Assembly (NCBI RefSeq): GCF_024753145.1
Contig: NZ_JANUGU010000001.1
Span: 744,001 to 808,000, forward strand
Source: Massilia terrae
GTDB taxonomy: Bacteria; Pseudomonadota; Gammaproteobacteria; Burkholderiales; Burkholderiaceae_D
DNA length: 64,000 nucleotides
Reading direction: 5' to 3'
Shown: in pieces, positions 53,295 through 61,795 of the stretch
Position numbering within the stretch: position 1 is the stretch's first letter
Layout: each line of letters starts with the position of its first letter
Translations under genes and position numbers: made by a program
The notes under the pieces: generated by a model
Seen by the model: the letters and a program-made list of their open reading frames with translations, nothing else
What the model was told of the DNA's origin: nothing
Database searches by the model: none

Positions 53295-54782
53295 ATGCGG
53301 ACGAAACGGAGTAGCTTGCTGATTGGCGTGGTGCTGGCAGCGCTGGCGGGGTGTAGCGGGGACGCTTCACAGGCCCCGCCTCCGCAATTGGCGGCGCAAG
53401 TCACGTCTCGCAGCGCAAGCGATTACTACCCGGCGCTGCAGGCGATCTACGTTGCCGATTTCGGCCGCCCTGCGGATCCTGCCGGTATGGCGTGGCATGC
53501 CAATAACCTCCTTGCGGCCGGCGCGCCGACGACGGTGGCGGGACTGCTCCAGGCCTACCAGAGCAGCGTTGCCGTGCGGGCCGTGATCGACGCCTTCGGC
53601 AATAGCGCGGAGTACAACGCGCTGTACGCCGGCGACGACGACCGGTTCGTGACGGCCATCTACCAAAGCCTGTTCAATCGCGTGCCGGACGACGCCGGCA
53701 AGCAGTGGTGGTTGAACGCCATCCGCAGCGGATCGATGAGCCGTACGCAGGCGGCACTCACCATCCTGTCCAGCGCGCGCGACAGCGACGTCGACCGCAT
53801 CGCCATCAAGACCAGGGAAGCCGCCGCATTTACCGACGCGCTCGGCGGCGAGCTGCAGCGCATGGCCTACGACGGCCTGGATGCCAATGTCCTGGCGCGC
53901 ACCATGCTGGCCGGCGCCCAGCCGGGCCGCGACGATGCGGCGCTGGCCAAGTCGGTCAGCGATACGGTGGCCCAGCTCGTGCAGCAGTCAGGCGCCGGCT
54001 TCCACTGGGATATCGCGGCGAACGTGCCGCCGGACCAGGCCGCGATCGTGAAGGGCGCCGCCGTGCTGGCGCAGACTTTCATCGACAGCAAGCTCGGCGG
54101 CGGTTTGCCGGCCGCGGTGCGCACGGCCACCACGTTCAAGGTGGTCGCGAGCGGACTCGGCAATCAGGAGCTCGGCGGTGGCGGTTCCTGCTGCACGGCG
54201 CTGGCCGTGGGCCCCGGCGGCAGCTCGCAGCTGCGTCCCTTCATCGACGTCAAGCACAGCGATTGGGACCGGCCGGCGGATTCGTCGGTGTATGCCCACT
54301 GGACGCAGCTGGCGGACCATCAAAAGGTCGTGGTGCATGAATACACCCACGCCTGGCAAAGCAGTCTCGGCTGCCTGAGCATCTCGGTGCAGCCGCTCGG
54401 ATTCTGGATCAACGAGGGCCTGGCGGAGTTTGTCGCCAACGAGGCGATGTTTGCGCAAGGCAGCATGAGCCGCGCCGACGTCCGCCAGTTCATGTTGCAA
54501 AGCGCCGACTATACCGGCGAGCTGGGCATGCCTTTGCGCCAGCTCGGCGGCACCAGCGCGGCCGTGTGGCCGGGCCATATCGGTTACCTGGCGATCGACT
54601 ACCTGGTCGGCCGTGCGCCTGCCGGCATCGGCGCGGTCCGCATCCTGTGCGAGCAGGTGGCCGCCGGCGCGACCACGGCGGCCGCCTTCCGCACGGCCTT
54701 CGGCGTCGACATGGACAGTTTTTATACCGACTTCGAGGCCCTGCGTCCGCAGCTGGTGATCCAGGCGCGGCAGGGCGGTTGA
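53295..54782 (+). CDS. Lipoprotein with DUF4214-like repeats and a gluzincin metallopeptidase domain
   Basis: About 495 residues from ATG 53295; a frame 16 codons longer adds nothing signal-like. The N-terminus ends in a lipobox LAGC20, so it is lipid-anchored. Residues about 40-170 resemble DUF4214 (IYVADFGRPADPAGMAWH, AIYQSLFNRVPDDAGKQWW). The C-terminal part holds a zinc protease motif HEYTH (348-352) and the second-helix WINEGLAEF (371-379) of the peptidase MA/gluzincin type. No close family beyond this is recognised. It lies between the lyase and the convergent GH88 with a two-base gap between stops. It could process protein attached to the polysaccharide, such as a proteoglycan core; this is speculation. 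Confidence 0.8.
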   Translation: MRTKRSSLLIGVVLAALAGCSGDASQAPPPQLAAQVTSRSASDYYPALQAIYVADFGRPADPAGMAWHANNLLAAGAPTTVAGLLQAYQSSVAVRAVIDAFGNSAEYNALYAGDDDRFVTAIYQSLFNRVPDDAGKQWWLNAIRSGSMSRTQAALTILSSARDSDVDRIAIKTREAAAFTDALGGELQRMAYDGLDANVLARTMLAGAQPGRDDAALAKSVSDTVAQLVQQSGAGFHWDIAANVPPDQAAIVKGAAVLAQTFIDSKLGGGLPAAVRTATTFKVVASGLGNQELGGGGSCCTALAVGPGGSSQLRPFIDVKHSDWDRPADSSVYAHWTQLADHQKVVVHEYTHAWQSSLGCLSISVQPLGFWINEGLAEFVANEAMFAQGSMSRADVRQFMLQSADYTGELGMPLRQLGGTSAAVWPGHIGYLAIDYLVGRAPAGIGAVRILCEQVAAGATTAAAFRTAFGVDMDSFYTDFEALRPQLVIQARQGG

Positions 54783-54784
54783 GC

Positions 54785-55942
54785 TTATTGCGACGGCGTC
54801 CAGCGGCCTTGCAGGCGGGCCAGCGCTTCGAGGTAATAGTAGTCGCCCCACAGTGTGGCTTCGTCGACCCCGAGGCTGGCTGCGCGGTGGTAGACACTGT
54901 GGCGCAGCAGGCCGCCGCTTTCCGGGCGCGCGCCGGCGCAATGCGTGATCATCGCCTGGACCAGGTCCTGCGCCGCCTCGTAGTAGCGGCTGCGGGTCGC
55001 GCCCGCGGGCAGCTGGGCCGCGATCTCCAATAGTCCGCAGGCCGCGATGGCGCAGGCCGAGCTGTCGCGCGGCTCGCCGCTGTCGTGCTGCAGGCTCAGG
55101 TCCCACAGCGCGATGCGGTCCGGCGGCAGCTGGTCGAGGAAGTAATCGGCCAGGCGCATCGCGTCGTCCAGCAATCCCATCTCCGGCAGGTAGCGGTGAT
55201 TGATGGCGAAGCCGTACAAGCCCCATGCCTGGCCGCGGGCCCAGCACGAATCGTCCGACAGGCCCTGGTGGGTGGAAGGGCGCAACGCCACGCCGCTGGC
55301 CGGGTCGAAGTGATAGGTGTGGTAGGTGGCGCCGCCCGGGCGCACCAGGTGCTCGCGGGTGCGCTGCAGGTGGCTGCGGGCGGCTTCGGTATAGGCCGGG
55401 TTGCCGCTCGCCCTGGCCGCGTAATGCAGCAGCGGCAGGTTCATGATGCCGTCGATGATCACGCGGCCGCGTTGCTCCTGGCTGTCCATGCTGCCCCACG
55501 ACTGGATCACGCCCGCGTGCGGCAGGAAGCGCGACAGCAGGCGCTTGCCTGCGCCGAGCGTGGCCTGGTGCGCGGCCTGGTCGCCGGTCAGGTAGTGCGC
55601 GGCCGCGCAACTGAGGATGTACAGGAAGCCCAGATCGTGGTGCTCCAGGTCGACCCCGTCGCGCAGCCGCTCGATGAAGCTGGCGGTCTGGCGCTCGGCG
55701 GCGGCGCGCAGGGCGGCCCGGCCGCCGAGTGACCAGCCCAGCCACAACTGGCTGGTCCAGAATCCCGTCGTCCAGCCCACGTTGGCGCCAGCCGGCGCGC
55801 CATCCAGGCGGCGCGGCTGGTAATGCTGGGCCACCGAGGTGTCGCCAGGGAAGGTATCCGGACCGAGCTGGGCGAGCGTGCATTCCAGCTGGTGCAGCGC
55901 CAGGTCGAGCGCGCCGGCAAGTGTAGGAATACGGACAGTCAT
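54785..55942 (-). CDS. GH88 unsaturated glucuronyl hydrolase
   Basis: A 385-residue cytoplasmic protein, no signal. It shows the UGL pattern: WTTGFWTSQLWLGW, the first catalytic Asp D103 in HHDLGFLYILS, and the second Asp D164 in VIIDGIMNLPLL, followed by GLSDDSCWARGQAWGLYG. These are the residues that protonate and hydrate the double bond of unsaturated GlcA at the ends of lyase products. GH88 substrates come from hyaluronan, chondroitin, heparin, gellan or xanthan lyases, which fits the adjacent PL8. The gene faces GH105 at 56103 across a divergent promoter with two B operators. Confidence 0.93.
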   Translation of the reverse strand: MTVRIPTLAGALDLALHQLECTLAQLGPDTFPGDTSVAQHYQPRRLDGAPAGANVGWTTGFWTSQLWLGWSLGGRAALRAAAERQTASFIERLRDGVDLEHHDLGFLYILSCAAAHYLTGDQAAHQATLGAGKRLLSRFLPHAGVIQSWGSMDSQEQRGRVIIDGIMNLPLLHYAARASGNPAYTEAARSHLQRTREHLVRPGGATYHTYHFDPASGVALRPSTHQGLSDDSCWARGQAWGLYGFAINHRYLPEMGLLDDAMRLADYFLDQLPPDRIALWDLSLQHDSGEPRDSSACAIAACGLLEIAAQLPAGATRSRYYEAAQDLVQAMITHCAGARPESGGLLRHSVYHRAASLGVDEATLWGDYYYLEALARLQGRWTPSQ

Positions 55943-55966
55943 GGGGCGGAGGGCTTAGTGAAGATG

Positions 55967-55980
55967 GGGTAACGTTATCA
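55967..55980 (-). promoter_or_regulatory. LacI-type operator B5
   Basis: GGGTAACGTTATCA, upstream of the GH88 start on the minus strand. The right half site matches the consensus. Its centre is 94 bases from B6, in the shared divergent promoter region. Confidence 0.7.
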
Positions 55981-56060
55981 CATCCGATCGAAAGATTCAA
56001 GCCGCGCTCGCTTCCATTTGGCCAAGTGACGAAAAACCACGCGCTTTTCCGGGAAACCTG

Positions 56061-56074
56061 TGGTATCGTTATCG
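56061..56074 (+). promoter_or_regulatory. LacI-type operator B6
   Basis: TGGTATCGTTATCG, 28 bases upstream of the second GH105 start. Confidence 0.72.
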
Positions 56075-56102
56075 CATTAATGGTTCAGTAACGGTGCTTT
56101 AC

Positions 56103-57503
56103 ATGAAAACTTGCGGTTTGACTTCCCTGGCCAGCCTGCTTGCGGGCGTGTTCCTGCTTGCCTCCGCCCAGGCCGCGGCGCCTGCGCCGGCGCCTGCCGC
56201 GGTGCTAGCCTTGATGGAGAAGGCCGCCGACTGGCAACTGGCGCATCCCACCACCTATCCCAAGGATGACTGGACCGAAGCCGTGGGCGACGCCGGCTTC
56301 ATGGCGCTGGCGGATATCTCGGGTAAGCCGGCGTATCTGGACGCCATGCTGGCGATGGGCCGTGCGAACCGCTGGCGCCTTGGCCCCAGCCTGTATCACG
56401 CGGACGACCAGGCGGTCGGCCAGACCTATGCCGAGCTGTATCAGCAATTGCGCGACCCGGCCATGATTGCGCCCATGCGCGCCCAGTTCGACGGCATCAT
56501 CGAGGAGCCGCGCGACGGCACCCTGGATTTCCTGCAGCCGGGCGTACTGATGCGCTGGTCGTGGTGCGACTCGCTGTTCATGGGGCCACCGGCATGGGCG
56601 CGGCTGTCGGCCGTCACCGGCGATCCCCGCTACCTGGAATTCGCGATTGCGCACTGGTGGCGCACCTCGGATTATTTGTACGACAAAGAAGAGCATCTGT
56701 TCTACCGCGACAGCCGCTACTTCAAGCAGCGCGAGGCCAACGGCAAGAAAGTGTTCTGGGGACGCGGCAATGGCTGGGTGCTGGGCGCGCTGGTGCGCAT
56801 GCTGCAATACGTGCCGGCCAACCATCCTTCGCGCGAGCGCTTCGTCCAGCAGTACCGCGAGATGGCGCAGCGGCTGCTGGAACTGCAGCAGGCGGATGGC
56901 TTCTGGCGTGCCAGCCTGCTCGATCCGGCCAGCTATCCGATGCAGGAAACCAGCGGCACCGGGCTGTACACCTATGCGCTGGCATGGGGCGTGAACCAGG
57001 GCTTGCTGCCGCGCGAACGCTACGAGCCCGCCGTCAAGCGCGCCTGGCAGGCGCTCGCCGCCAGCGTGAAGGCGGACGGCAAGCTGATCCACGTGCAGCC
57101 GATCGGCGCCGACCCGCGCAGCTTCGATCCCGAATCGACCGACATCTTCGCGGTTGGCTCCCTGCTGATGGCCGGCAGCGAGATGTACCGTATGGGACTG
57201 GAGGAGGCGGCCACGCCGCAGGTGGCGACCGTCTTCAGCGCCAGCCCGTTCTACCGGCTGCAGGAATCGGTTGGCACCAGCGCCCGCGACGTCGTCGTGA
57301 TGGATGCGCTGACTTCGCGCGTGCTGCCCTCGCAAGCCGGCGCCGGCGGCACCCTGTTCCAGACCGATTTGGCGCCGAACGAGACGCGGCGCTTCCTGCT
57401 GTTCCCGCGCGCGGTAGTCCCGGCGGTGCCGGTGGGCGCGGCGCGCGCCAGCACGACCATTGCGCGCGCGGCGGCGCCGCTGCAGGTACAACTGTCGCGC
57501 TAA
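56103..57503 (+). CDS. GH105 unsaturated glycuronyl hydrolase, short paralogue
   Basis: About 466 residues from ATG 56103 (a GTG three codons earlier is possible). Signal peptide ends near AQAAA. The GH105 barrel is complete with SWCDSLFMGPPAWARL and FWGRGNGWVLGALVRML. By eye it is near three-quarters identical to the N-terminal half of the protein at 48640, including nearly unchanged blocks such as YHADDQAVGQTYAELYQ and FDPESTDIFAVG. It stops about 75 residues into the region where the paralogue continues as DUF4861, with a degenerate Ala-rich tail. It is preceded by operator B6. It probably removes unsaturated uronate from periplasmic oligosaccharides, without whatever the DUF4861 part adds. 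Confidence 0.9.
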   Translation: MKTCGLTSLASLLAGVFLLASAQAAAPAPAPAAVLALMEKAADWQLAHPTTYPKDDWTEAVGDAGFMALADISGKPAYLDAMLAMGRANRWRLGPSLYHADDQAVGQTYAELYQQLRDPAMIAPMRAQFDGIIEEPRDGTLDFLQPGVLMRWSWCDSLFMGPPAWARLSAVTGDPRYLEFAIAHWWRTSDYLYDKEEHLFYRDSRYFKQREANGKKVFWGRGNGWVLGALVRMLQYVPANHPSRERFVQQYREMAQRLLELQQADGFWRASLLDPASYPMQETSGTGLYTYALAWGVNQGLLPRERYEPAVKRAWQALAASVKADGKLIHVQPIGADPRSFDPESTDIFAVGSLLMAGSEMYRMGLEEAATPQVATVFSASPFYRLQESVGTSARDVVVMDALTSRVLPSQAGAGGTLFQTDLAPNETRRFLLFPRAVVPAVPVGAARASTTIARAAAPLQVQLSR

Positions 57504-57543
57504 ACGTCATGGATGAGGCGCGCAGTCCGCAGGGCCGGCGGGC

Positions 57544-57583
57544 TTGGGTTTCCCGGCGACTGGCTCTATAGTAGAGGGAAACC
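57544..57583 (+). promoter_or_regulatory. Promoter with flanking inverted repeat before the MFS gene
   Basis: TTGGGT (57544-57549), 17-base spacer and TATAGT (57567-57572). The inverted repeat GGTTTCCC (57547-57554) / GGGAAACC (57576-57583) brackets the spacer and -10, so a dimeric repressor binding both arms would cover the promoter. No matching second copy is seen in the window. Confidence 0.5.
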
Positions 57584-57606
57584 AGAAGTGGAATAGGGAG
57601 AGCTGG

Positions 57607-58815
57607 GTGCGGGATGAGGAGGCAAGCGTACGGACCGGGCGCATGGGATTGCCGGTCCTGTGCGTCCTGTTGTTGATCGGGGACCTGGGCTGGTCCTTGC
57701 GCGAGCGCTCGGTGCAGGAGTTGTTCAAGGTGCACCTGCTGGGCTTCAGCCAGGATGCCACGCTGCTCAACGTCCTGATCGGCGCCATGCCGGCGCTGCT
57801 GTCCCTGACGCTCGGCCCCCTGATCGGCGCCTGGAGCGACCGTACCCGTACGCGCTACGGCCGGCGCATTCCTTTCGTCTTCGGCACCGCCGTGGTCACC
57901 ACCATCGGCATGACCGGCATGATCTTCAGCACCAGCCTGACCGGGCTGGCCGTCAGCTGGACCGTGTTCGAGATGGCCACCATCGTCGGCAATCCGCTGT
58001 TCCTCGCGCTGATCAACGATACCGTGCCGCGCCACATACTGGGGCGCTTCTTCGGCCTGTTCCGCATTGTCAGCCTGGCGACCGGCGCCGGCTTCTTCGC
58101 GCTGTTTTTCCGTAACGGCCTGGTGGCGGTGTTCCAGCCGCTGCTGGCGGCCATCGCGGCGGTCTACATGGCCTGCATGCTGCTGGTGTGCCTGAAGGTG
58201 CGCGAGCCGCCCTACGCGGCGCCGCCGCCACGCTCCGGCTGGCGCCTGGTCCAGGCGGGCGACAAGCAATGGGGCAGGCTGTTCGCCGCGGTGGCGGTGG
58301 GCGCGATCGCAGTCCTGCCCATCAATATCAACGGCATCAACGCCTGCGCCCAGTTTGGCGTCGATGCGGGCAGCTTCGGCCGCGCGATCGCGCTGACCTA
58401 TGCCATCTCGATCCTGCTGGCCTGGCCCGTTGGCTGGCTGGCGGACCGCTTCCATCCCTTGCGCGTGGGCGCCGTCACGCTGACCCTGTACACGGTCTGC
58501 ATGCTGGCGTCGTGGCAGCTGGTCCACGGCCGCACCGGCTTCCTGGTCGCGTTGATTGTCCACGGCGTGCTGGCCGGCTGCTACCTGACCGGCACGGTCT
58601 CGCTGCTGCCGGCGCTTTTGCCGCGCGAACGCTTCTTGCAGCTGGCCGCCGTCTCGGCGTCGGTCACGGCGCTGCTGGTGCTGGTGTCGGCCGTCGGCCT
58701 GGGCGCGCTGCTGGACGCGGCGGGACGCGATTACCGCCTGCTGTACCTGGTCGGCGCGGCGACGGCAGGCTGCGGCGTGCTGCTCTGGCGCGGGCTGCTC
58801 AAGCGCTACCTCTAA
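57607..58815 (+). CDS. MFS transporter, GPH/SLC45-like sugar symporter type
   Basis: About 402 residues from GTG 57607, preferred because AGGGAG lies six bases upstream; ATG 57643 is an alternative. About 12 hydrophobic helices. The loop GPLIGAWSDRTRTRYGRRIPF is typical of oligosaccharide and sucrose-type MFS and GPH transporters. Early segment RSVQELFKVHLLGFSQDATLLN fits the same group. It probably moves a di- or oligosaccharide with protons. It lies about 100 bases after GH105 with its own promoter, so it could serve either the uronic locus or the galactoside locus that follows. No operator of A or B type is seen. Confidence 0.87.
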   Translation: MRDEEASVRTGRMGLPVLCVLLLIGDLGWSLRERSVQELFKVHLLGFSQDATLLNVLIGAMPALLSLTLGPLIGAWSDRTRTRYGRRIPFVFGTAVVTTIGMTGMIFSTSLTGLAVSWTVFEMATIVGNPLFLALINDTVPRHILGRFFGLFRIVSLATGAGFFALFFRNGLVAVFQPLLAAIAAVYMACMLLVCLKVREPPYAAPPPRSGWRLVQAGDKQWGRLFAAVAVGAIAVLPININGINACAQFGVDAGSFGRAIALTYAISILLAWPVGWLADRFHPLRVGAVTLTLYTVCMLASWQLVHGRTGFLVALIVHGVLAGCYLTGTVSLLPALLPRERFLQLAAVSASVTALLVLVSAVGLGALLDAAGRDYRLLYLVGAATAGCGVLLWRGLLKRYL

Positions 58816-58865
58816 GCCTGGGCCACCAAATTCGCCAAGTTGCCCGCATTTTGAGGCGGCCAGGC

Positions 58866-58899
58866 AGTGCGAAATTTGATTTCCGCACTTGCCGTTTTT
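58866..58899 (+). terminator. Possible terminator after the MFS gene
   Basis: AGTGCG/CGCACT stem with an inner AAAT/ATTT stem (one bulged C) is followed, after five bases, by TTTTT. The imperfect stem and the gap before the T-run make it doubtful. Confidence 0.35.
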
Positions 58900-58964
58900 C
58901 GCAATTGTGGCGCCATCACGTGCTAAGTATGCTAGGCAGATTATCCTGACATGATGAGGTGTAG

Positions 58965-59750
58965 ATGCGCAGCCCGAATCAATCGCCAGAGCTGAAGGCT
59001 CGGATTTTTCGTATGGCCGTTCTCGCGGCCCTGGTGGTGCTGGCAGGCGGCAAAGCGGCATCCGCCGCGCCCGCCGCATCTGCCGGATGCGGCGCCGACG
59101 CACTGGGCACGAGCCGCACGCTCACGCTCAAGCGCGCATACGGCGCCTGGGGCAAGGTACAGCATGACCCGCTTCCCTTGAACAAAGGCGAAGTCGTGCT
59201 GACCTTCGACGACGGTCCGCGTCCGGAAACGACGCCCCGCGTGCTCCAGGCGCTGGCCGCGCAATGCGTCAAGGCGACCTTCTTCATGGTGGGCGACAAC
59301 ATCGCCCGGTTTCCCGACCTGGCGAGGCGCGTTGCCGGCGAGGGCCACTCGACCGGGATGCACAGCTATCGTCATACCCACCCGGGAACGCTCACGCCGG
59401 ACCAGCAACTGGCCGACTTGAAGCAGACCCAGGACGTGTATCGGGCGGCCTTCGGCGCGGCGGCGCCCGCATATCGCTTTCCGTTTCTCGAGGAGACGCC
59501 AACCCTTATGGCGGCGCTGAAAGCCGAGAAGCTGGCAGTCATGTCGGTCGACCTGGGCATCGGCGACTGGGAAGCGGATGTCACGACCGGAACGCTGGCG
59601 GCGCGCCTGCTGGAGAGCCTGCAAGCGACCGGCGGCGGCATCATCCTGATGCACGACGCCTACGGCCCGCCTGCCGACGCCTTGCCGGTGCTGCTGAAGC
59701 TGCTCAAGCAGAACGGCTACAAGGTGGTGCACCTGGAATGGCGCGACTGA
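58965..59750 (+). CDS. CE4 polysaccharide deacetylase, secreted
   Basis: A 261-residue protein with a signal peptide (AVLAALVVLAGGKAASA). The NodB domain motifs are in order: motif 1 TFDDGP (D82-D83 region), motif 2 HSYRHTHPG (H133 and H137/H139), motif 3 RFPFLEE (R171), and the final LMHDAYG. Metal ligands and catalytic residues are complete. It may remove N- or O-acetyl groups from chitin-like, GlcNAc or acetylated hemicellulose chains. It has AGGTG before the ATG and lies alone between the MFS gene and the convergent galactosidase operon. Confidence 0.9.
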   Translation: MRSPNQSPELKARIFRMAVLAALVVLAGGKAASAAPAASAGCGADALGTSRTLTLKRAYGAWGKVQHDPLPLNKGEVVLTFDDGPRPETTPRVLQALAAQCVKATFFMVGDNIARFPDLARRVAGEGHSTGMHSYRHTHPGTLTPDQQLADLKQTQDVYRAAFGAAAPAYRFPFLEETPTLMAALKAEKLAVMSVDLGIGDWEADVTTGTLAARLLESLQATGGGIILMHDAYGPPADALPVLLKLLKQNGYKVVHLEWRD

Positions 59751-59792
59751 CCGGAACGCGTGTCGCGCCCGGCCGCCGGCCGGGCGCCTATG

Positions 59793-61790
59793 CTAGCGGT
59801 AGTCCCACTCCACCGCGTCGTGTGCGGTGCCCGCAACGACTTCGATGCGGTTGATGCCTTCGCCGAGCCGCAGCGGCCACGCGGCGATATGGCCGGAGAC
59901 AGGCTGTTCGCCCAGGTCGGCGCCATTCACACGGAGCCGCACGCTGGCCTGGTTGCTGTACACCTTGAGCTGCACCGCGCTGTCGCTGCGCTGCGCCAGG
60001 CGGCGCGAGGTGATGTGGACCATGGGCCGCGCCGACCAGTTGGCCTGGTACCAGAAATAGGCATCCTTTTTCACGCTCCGGTCGAAGCTGACCAGGCCCT
60101 TGTCGTTGAAGCCGGGATGCTGGCCCTCGTTGCGCCCCGCCGAGGGAAAGTCGAATCCCGCCCAGACGAAGCTGGCCCACAACCAGGGCCGCGCCGCCAG
60201 CTGATTCCATGCCGCCTCGTGGTAGAGGGCCTGGTACTGCTCGGGGTGCCAGGGGCCGGCCGGGGCGGGGCGTGCCGGCGGGTCTTCCTCCTGTTGCGTG
60301 CCGGCGCCGGCGCCGTATTCGCTGACCGCCTGCGGCGTATTCGGCCGCACCGCGTGGTTCCGGTCCAGGAAAGGGCCGAGGTCTGCAAAGGCGCCGTCAT
60401 ACCAGCCGAAATACACGTTCGATCCGACCGCATCGGTATGCGAGGCCTGCGGCCCCTCCACCGGCGCACAGCAGTTGGCATACACGGTCGGGCGGGACGG
60501 ATCCTCCGCCCGCGCGGTCTGGTGCAGCAAGGCCAGCATGCGCGCGCTGTCGGCATCGACCCGGTAAATTTCATTGCCCAGGCCCCAGACCATGACAGCG
60601 GGGTGGTTGCGGTTCTGCCGGATCAGTTCACGCAGCTGTTGGATGCTGTTGGCCTGGAAGGACGGCGTCGCACCGACCTCGGCGGTCAGCGGCGCTTCGG
60701 TCCACACCAGCCAGCCGAGTCGGTCGGCCAGCTCGTAGGCGTGCTGCGGGTGCTGGTAGTGGGCGTAGCGCAGGCCGGTGACGCCCAGATCGGCCAGGAT
60801 GCGGTAGTCGGCATCGATATCCGCCTCGGTCACCGCGGTGCCTTTGCCTGGCAGCCAGGTCTGGTGTACATTGACCCCGTGGACCGCGTACGGCCGGCCA
60901 TTAAGCAGGAGGCCGCGCGCCGGGTCCATGCGGATGTCGCGCAGGCCGCTGTGGAACTCCATCCTGTCGCCGGTCCCGTCCGCGCGCAGTTCGGCCTCGC
61001 TGGTGTACAGGTACGGGTCAGCCACGCCTTGCCAAAGGTGCGGCCGGGCCAACCGGGTTTGCAGCGAGACGCTGGTGACGCGGTGTGGCGGCAGGGTTAC
61101 CTGCTGGCGCGCGGTGGCGACGACACGGCCGGCGGCATTGCGCAGGCGCATCGTCACGACGGCAGGCACCGCGCGGCCACGCTCGTTGGCGATGCGGACG
61201 GTCCATGCCAGGGGCGCCGAAGCCGGGGTGACGCCGGTCGCGTCCAGGTACACGCCCGGGCCGCCGTAGTCCAGCAGGTCGAAATGCAGGTCCGGCGTGC
61301 TGATCAGGCGGACCGGGCGGTAAAGGCCCCCGGCCATCGTATAGTCGCCGCCGAGCGGCGCCACGCCGGGGTCGCGCGCATTATCGACCCGCACCAGGAT
61401 CTCGTTGCGGCCGGGCTTCAGCCAGCGCGTGACATCGAAGCGGAAGCGCGCGAAGCCGCCCGCGTGGCGTCCCGCGGGATGGCCGTTGACCCAGACTTGC
61501 GTGGTCAGGAAGGCGCCGTCGAATTCCAGGAAGTGGCGCTGGTTCTTGTTTGGCCTGGCCAGGTGCAGGGTGCGCTGGTACCAGGCCGGTCCCCGGTAGT
61601 AAGCCGGGGTGGTGGCGTCGCCCGCATTGAAGCTGTGGGGCAGGGTGACTGCTTGCCACGCTTGCCCATCTTCCTTGCGGAACAGCCAGCCGCTGTCCAT
61701 GGGCAGCGTGGCGCGCGCCAGCGCCAACGGCGGCGCGATGGACAGCAGTGCCGCCGCCATCCATCGCGCAAGCCGCATCAAGATCGGCAT
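59793..61790 (-). CDS. GH2 beta-galactosidase-type glycosidase, secreted
   Basis: A 665-residue GH2 enzyme with signal peptide (AAALLSIAPPLALA). The sandwich domain, immunoglobulin-like domain and TIM barrel are in order: RPNKNQRHFLEFDGAFLTTQVWVNG, VHGVNVHQTWLPGKG, acid/base E407 (WGLGNEI) and nucleophile E491 (VSEYGAG). A short C-terminal beta domain (PVSGHIAAWPLRLGEGINRIEV) completes it. The length is that of the compact beta-galactosidase and beta-mannosidase branch. ATG 61790 and 61778 are both possible starts; neither has a clear ribosome site. It follows GH27 by five bases. Beta-galactosidase is likely, but beta-glucuronidase and mannosidase are also in this family. Confidence 0.88.
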   Translation of the reverse strand: MPILMRLARWMAAALLSIAPPLALARATLPMDSGWLFRKEDGQAWQAVTLPHSFNAGDATTPAYYRGPAWYQRTLHLARPNKNQRHFLEFDGAFLTTQVWVNGHPAGRHAGGFARFRFDVTRWLKPGRNEILVRVDNARDPGVAPLGGDYTMAGGLYRPVRLISTPDLHFDLLDYGGPGVYLDATGVTPASAPLAWTVRIANERGRAVPAVVTMRLRNAAGRVVATARQQVTLPPHRVTSVSLQTRLARPHLWQGVADPYLYTSEAELRADGTGDRMEFHSGLRDIRMDPARGLLLNGRPYAVHGVNVHQTWLPGKGTAVTEADIDADYRILADLGVTGLRYAHYQHPQHAYELADRLGWLVWTEAPLTAEVGATPSFQANSIQQLRELIRQNRNHPAVMVWGLGNEIYRVDADSARMLALLHQTARAEDPSRPTVYANCCAPVEGPQASHTDAVGSNVYFGWYDGAFADLGPFLDRNHAVRPNTPQAVSEYGAGAGTQQEEDPPARPAPAGPWHPEQYQALYHEAAWNQLAARPWLWASFVWAGFDFPSAGRNEGQHPGFNDKGLVSFDRSVKKDAYFWYQANWSARPMVHITSRRLAQRSDSAVQLKVYSNQASVRLRVNGADLGEQPVSGHIAAWPLRLGEGINRIEVVAGTAHDAVEWDYR

Positions 61791-61795
61791 CGGAC

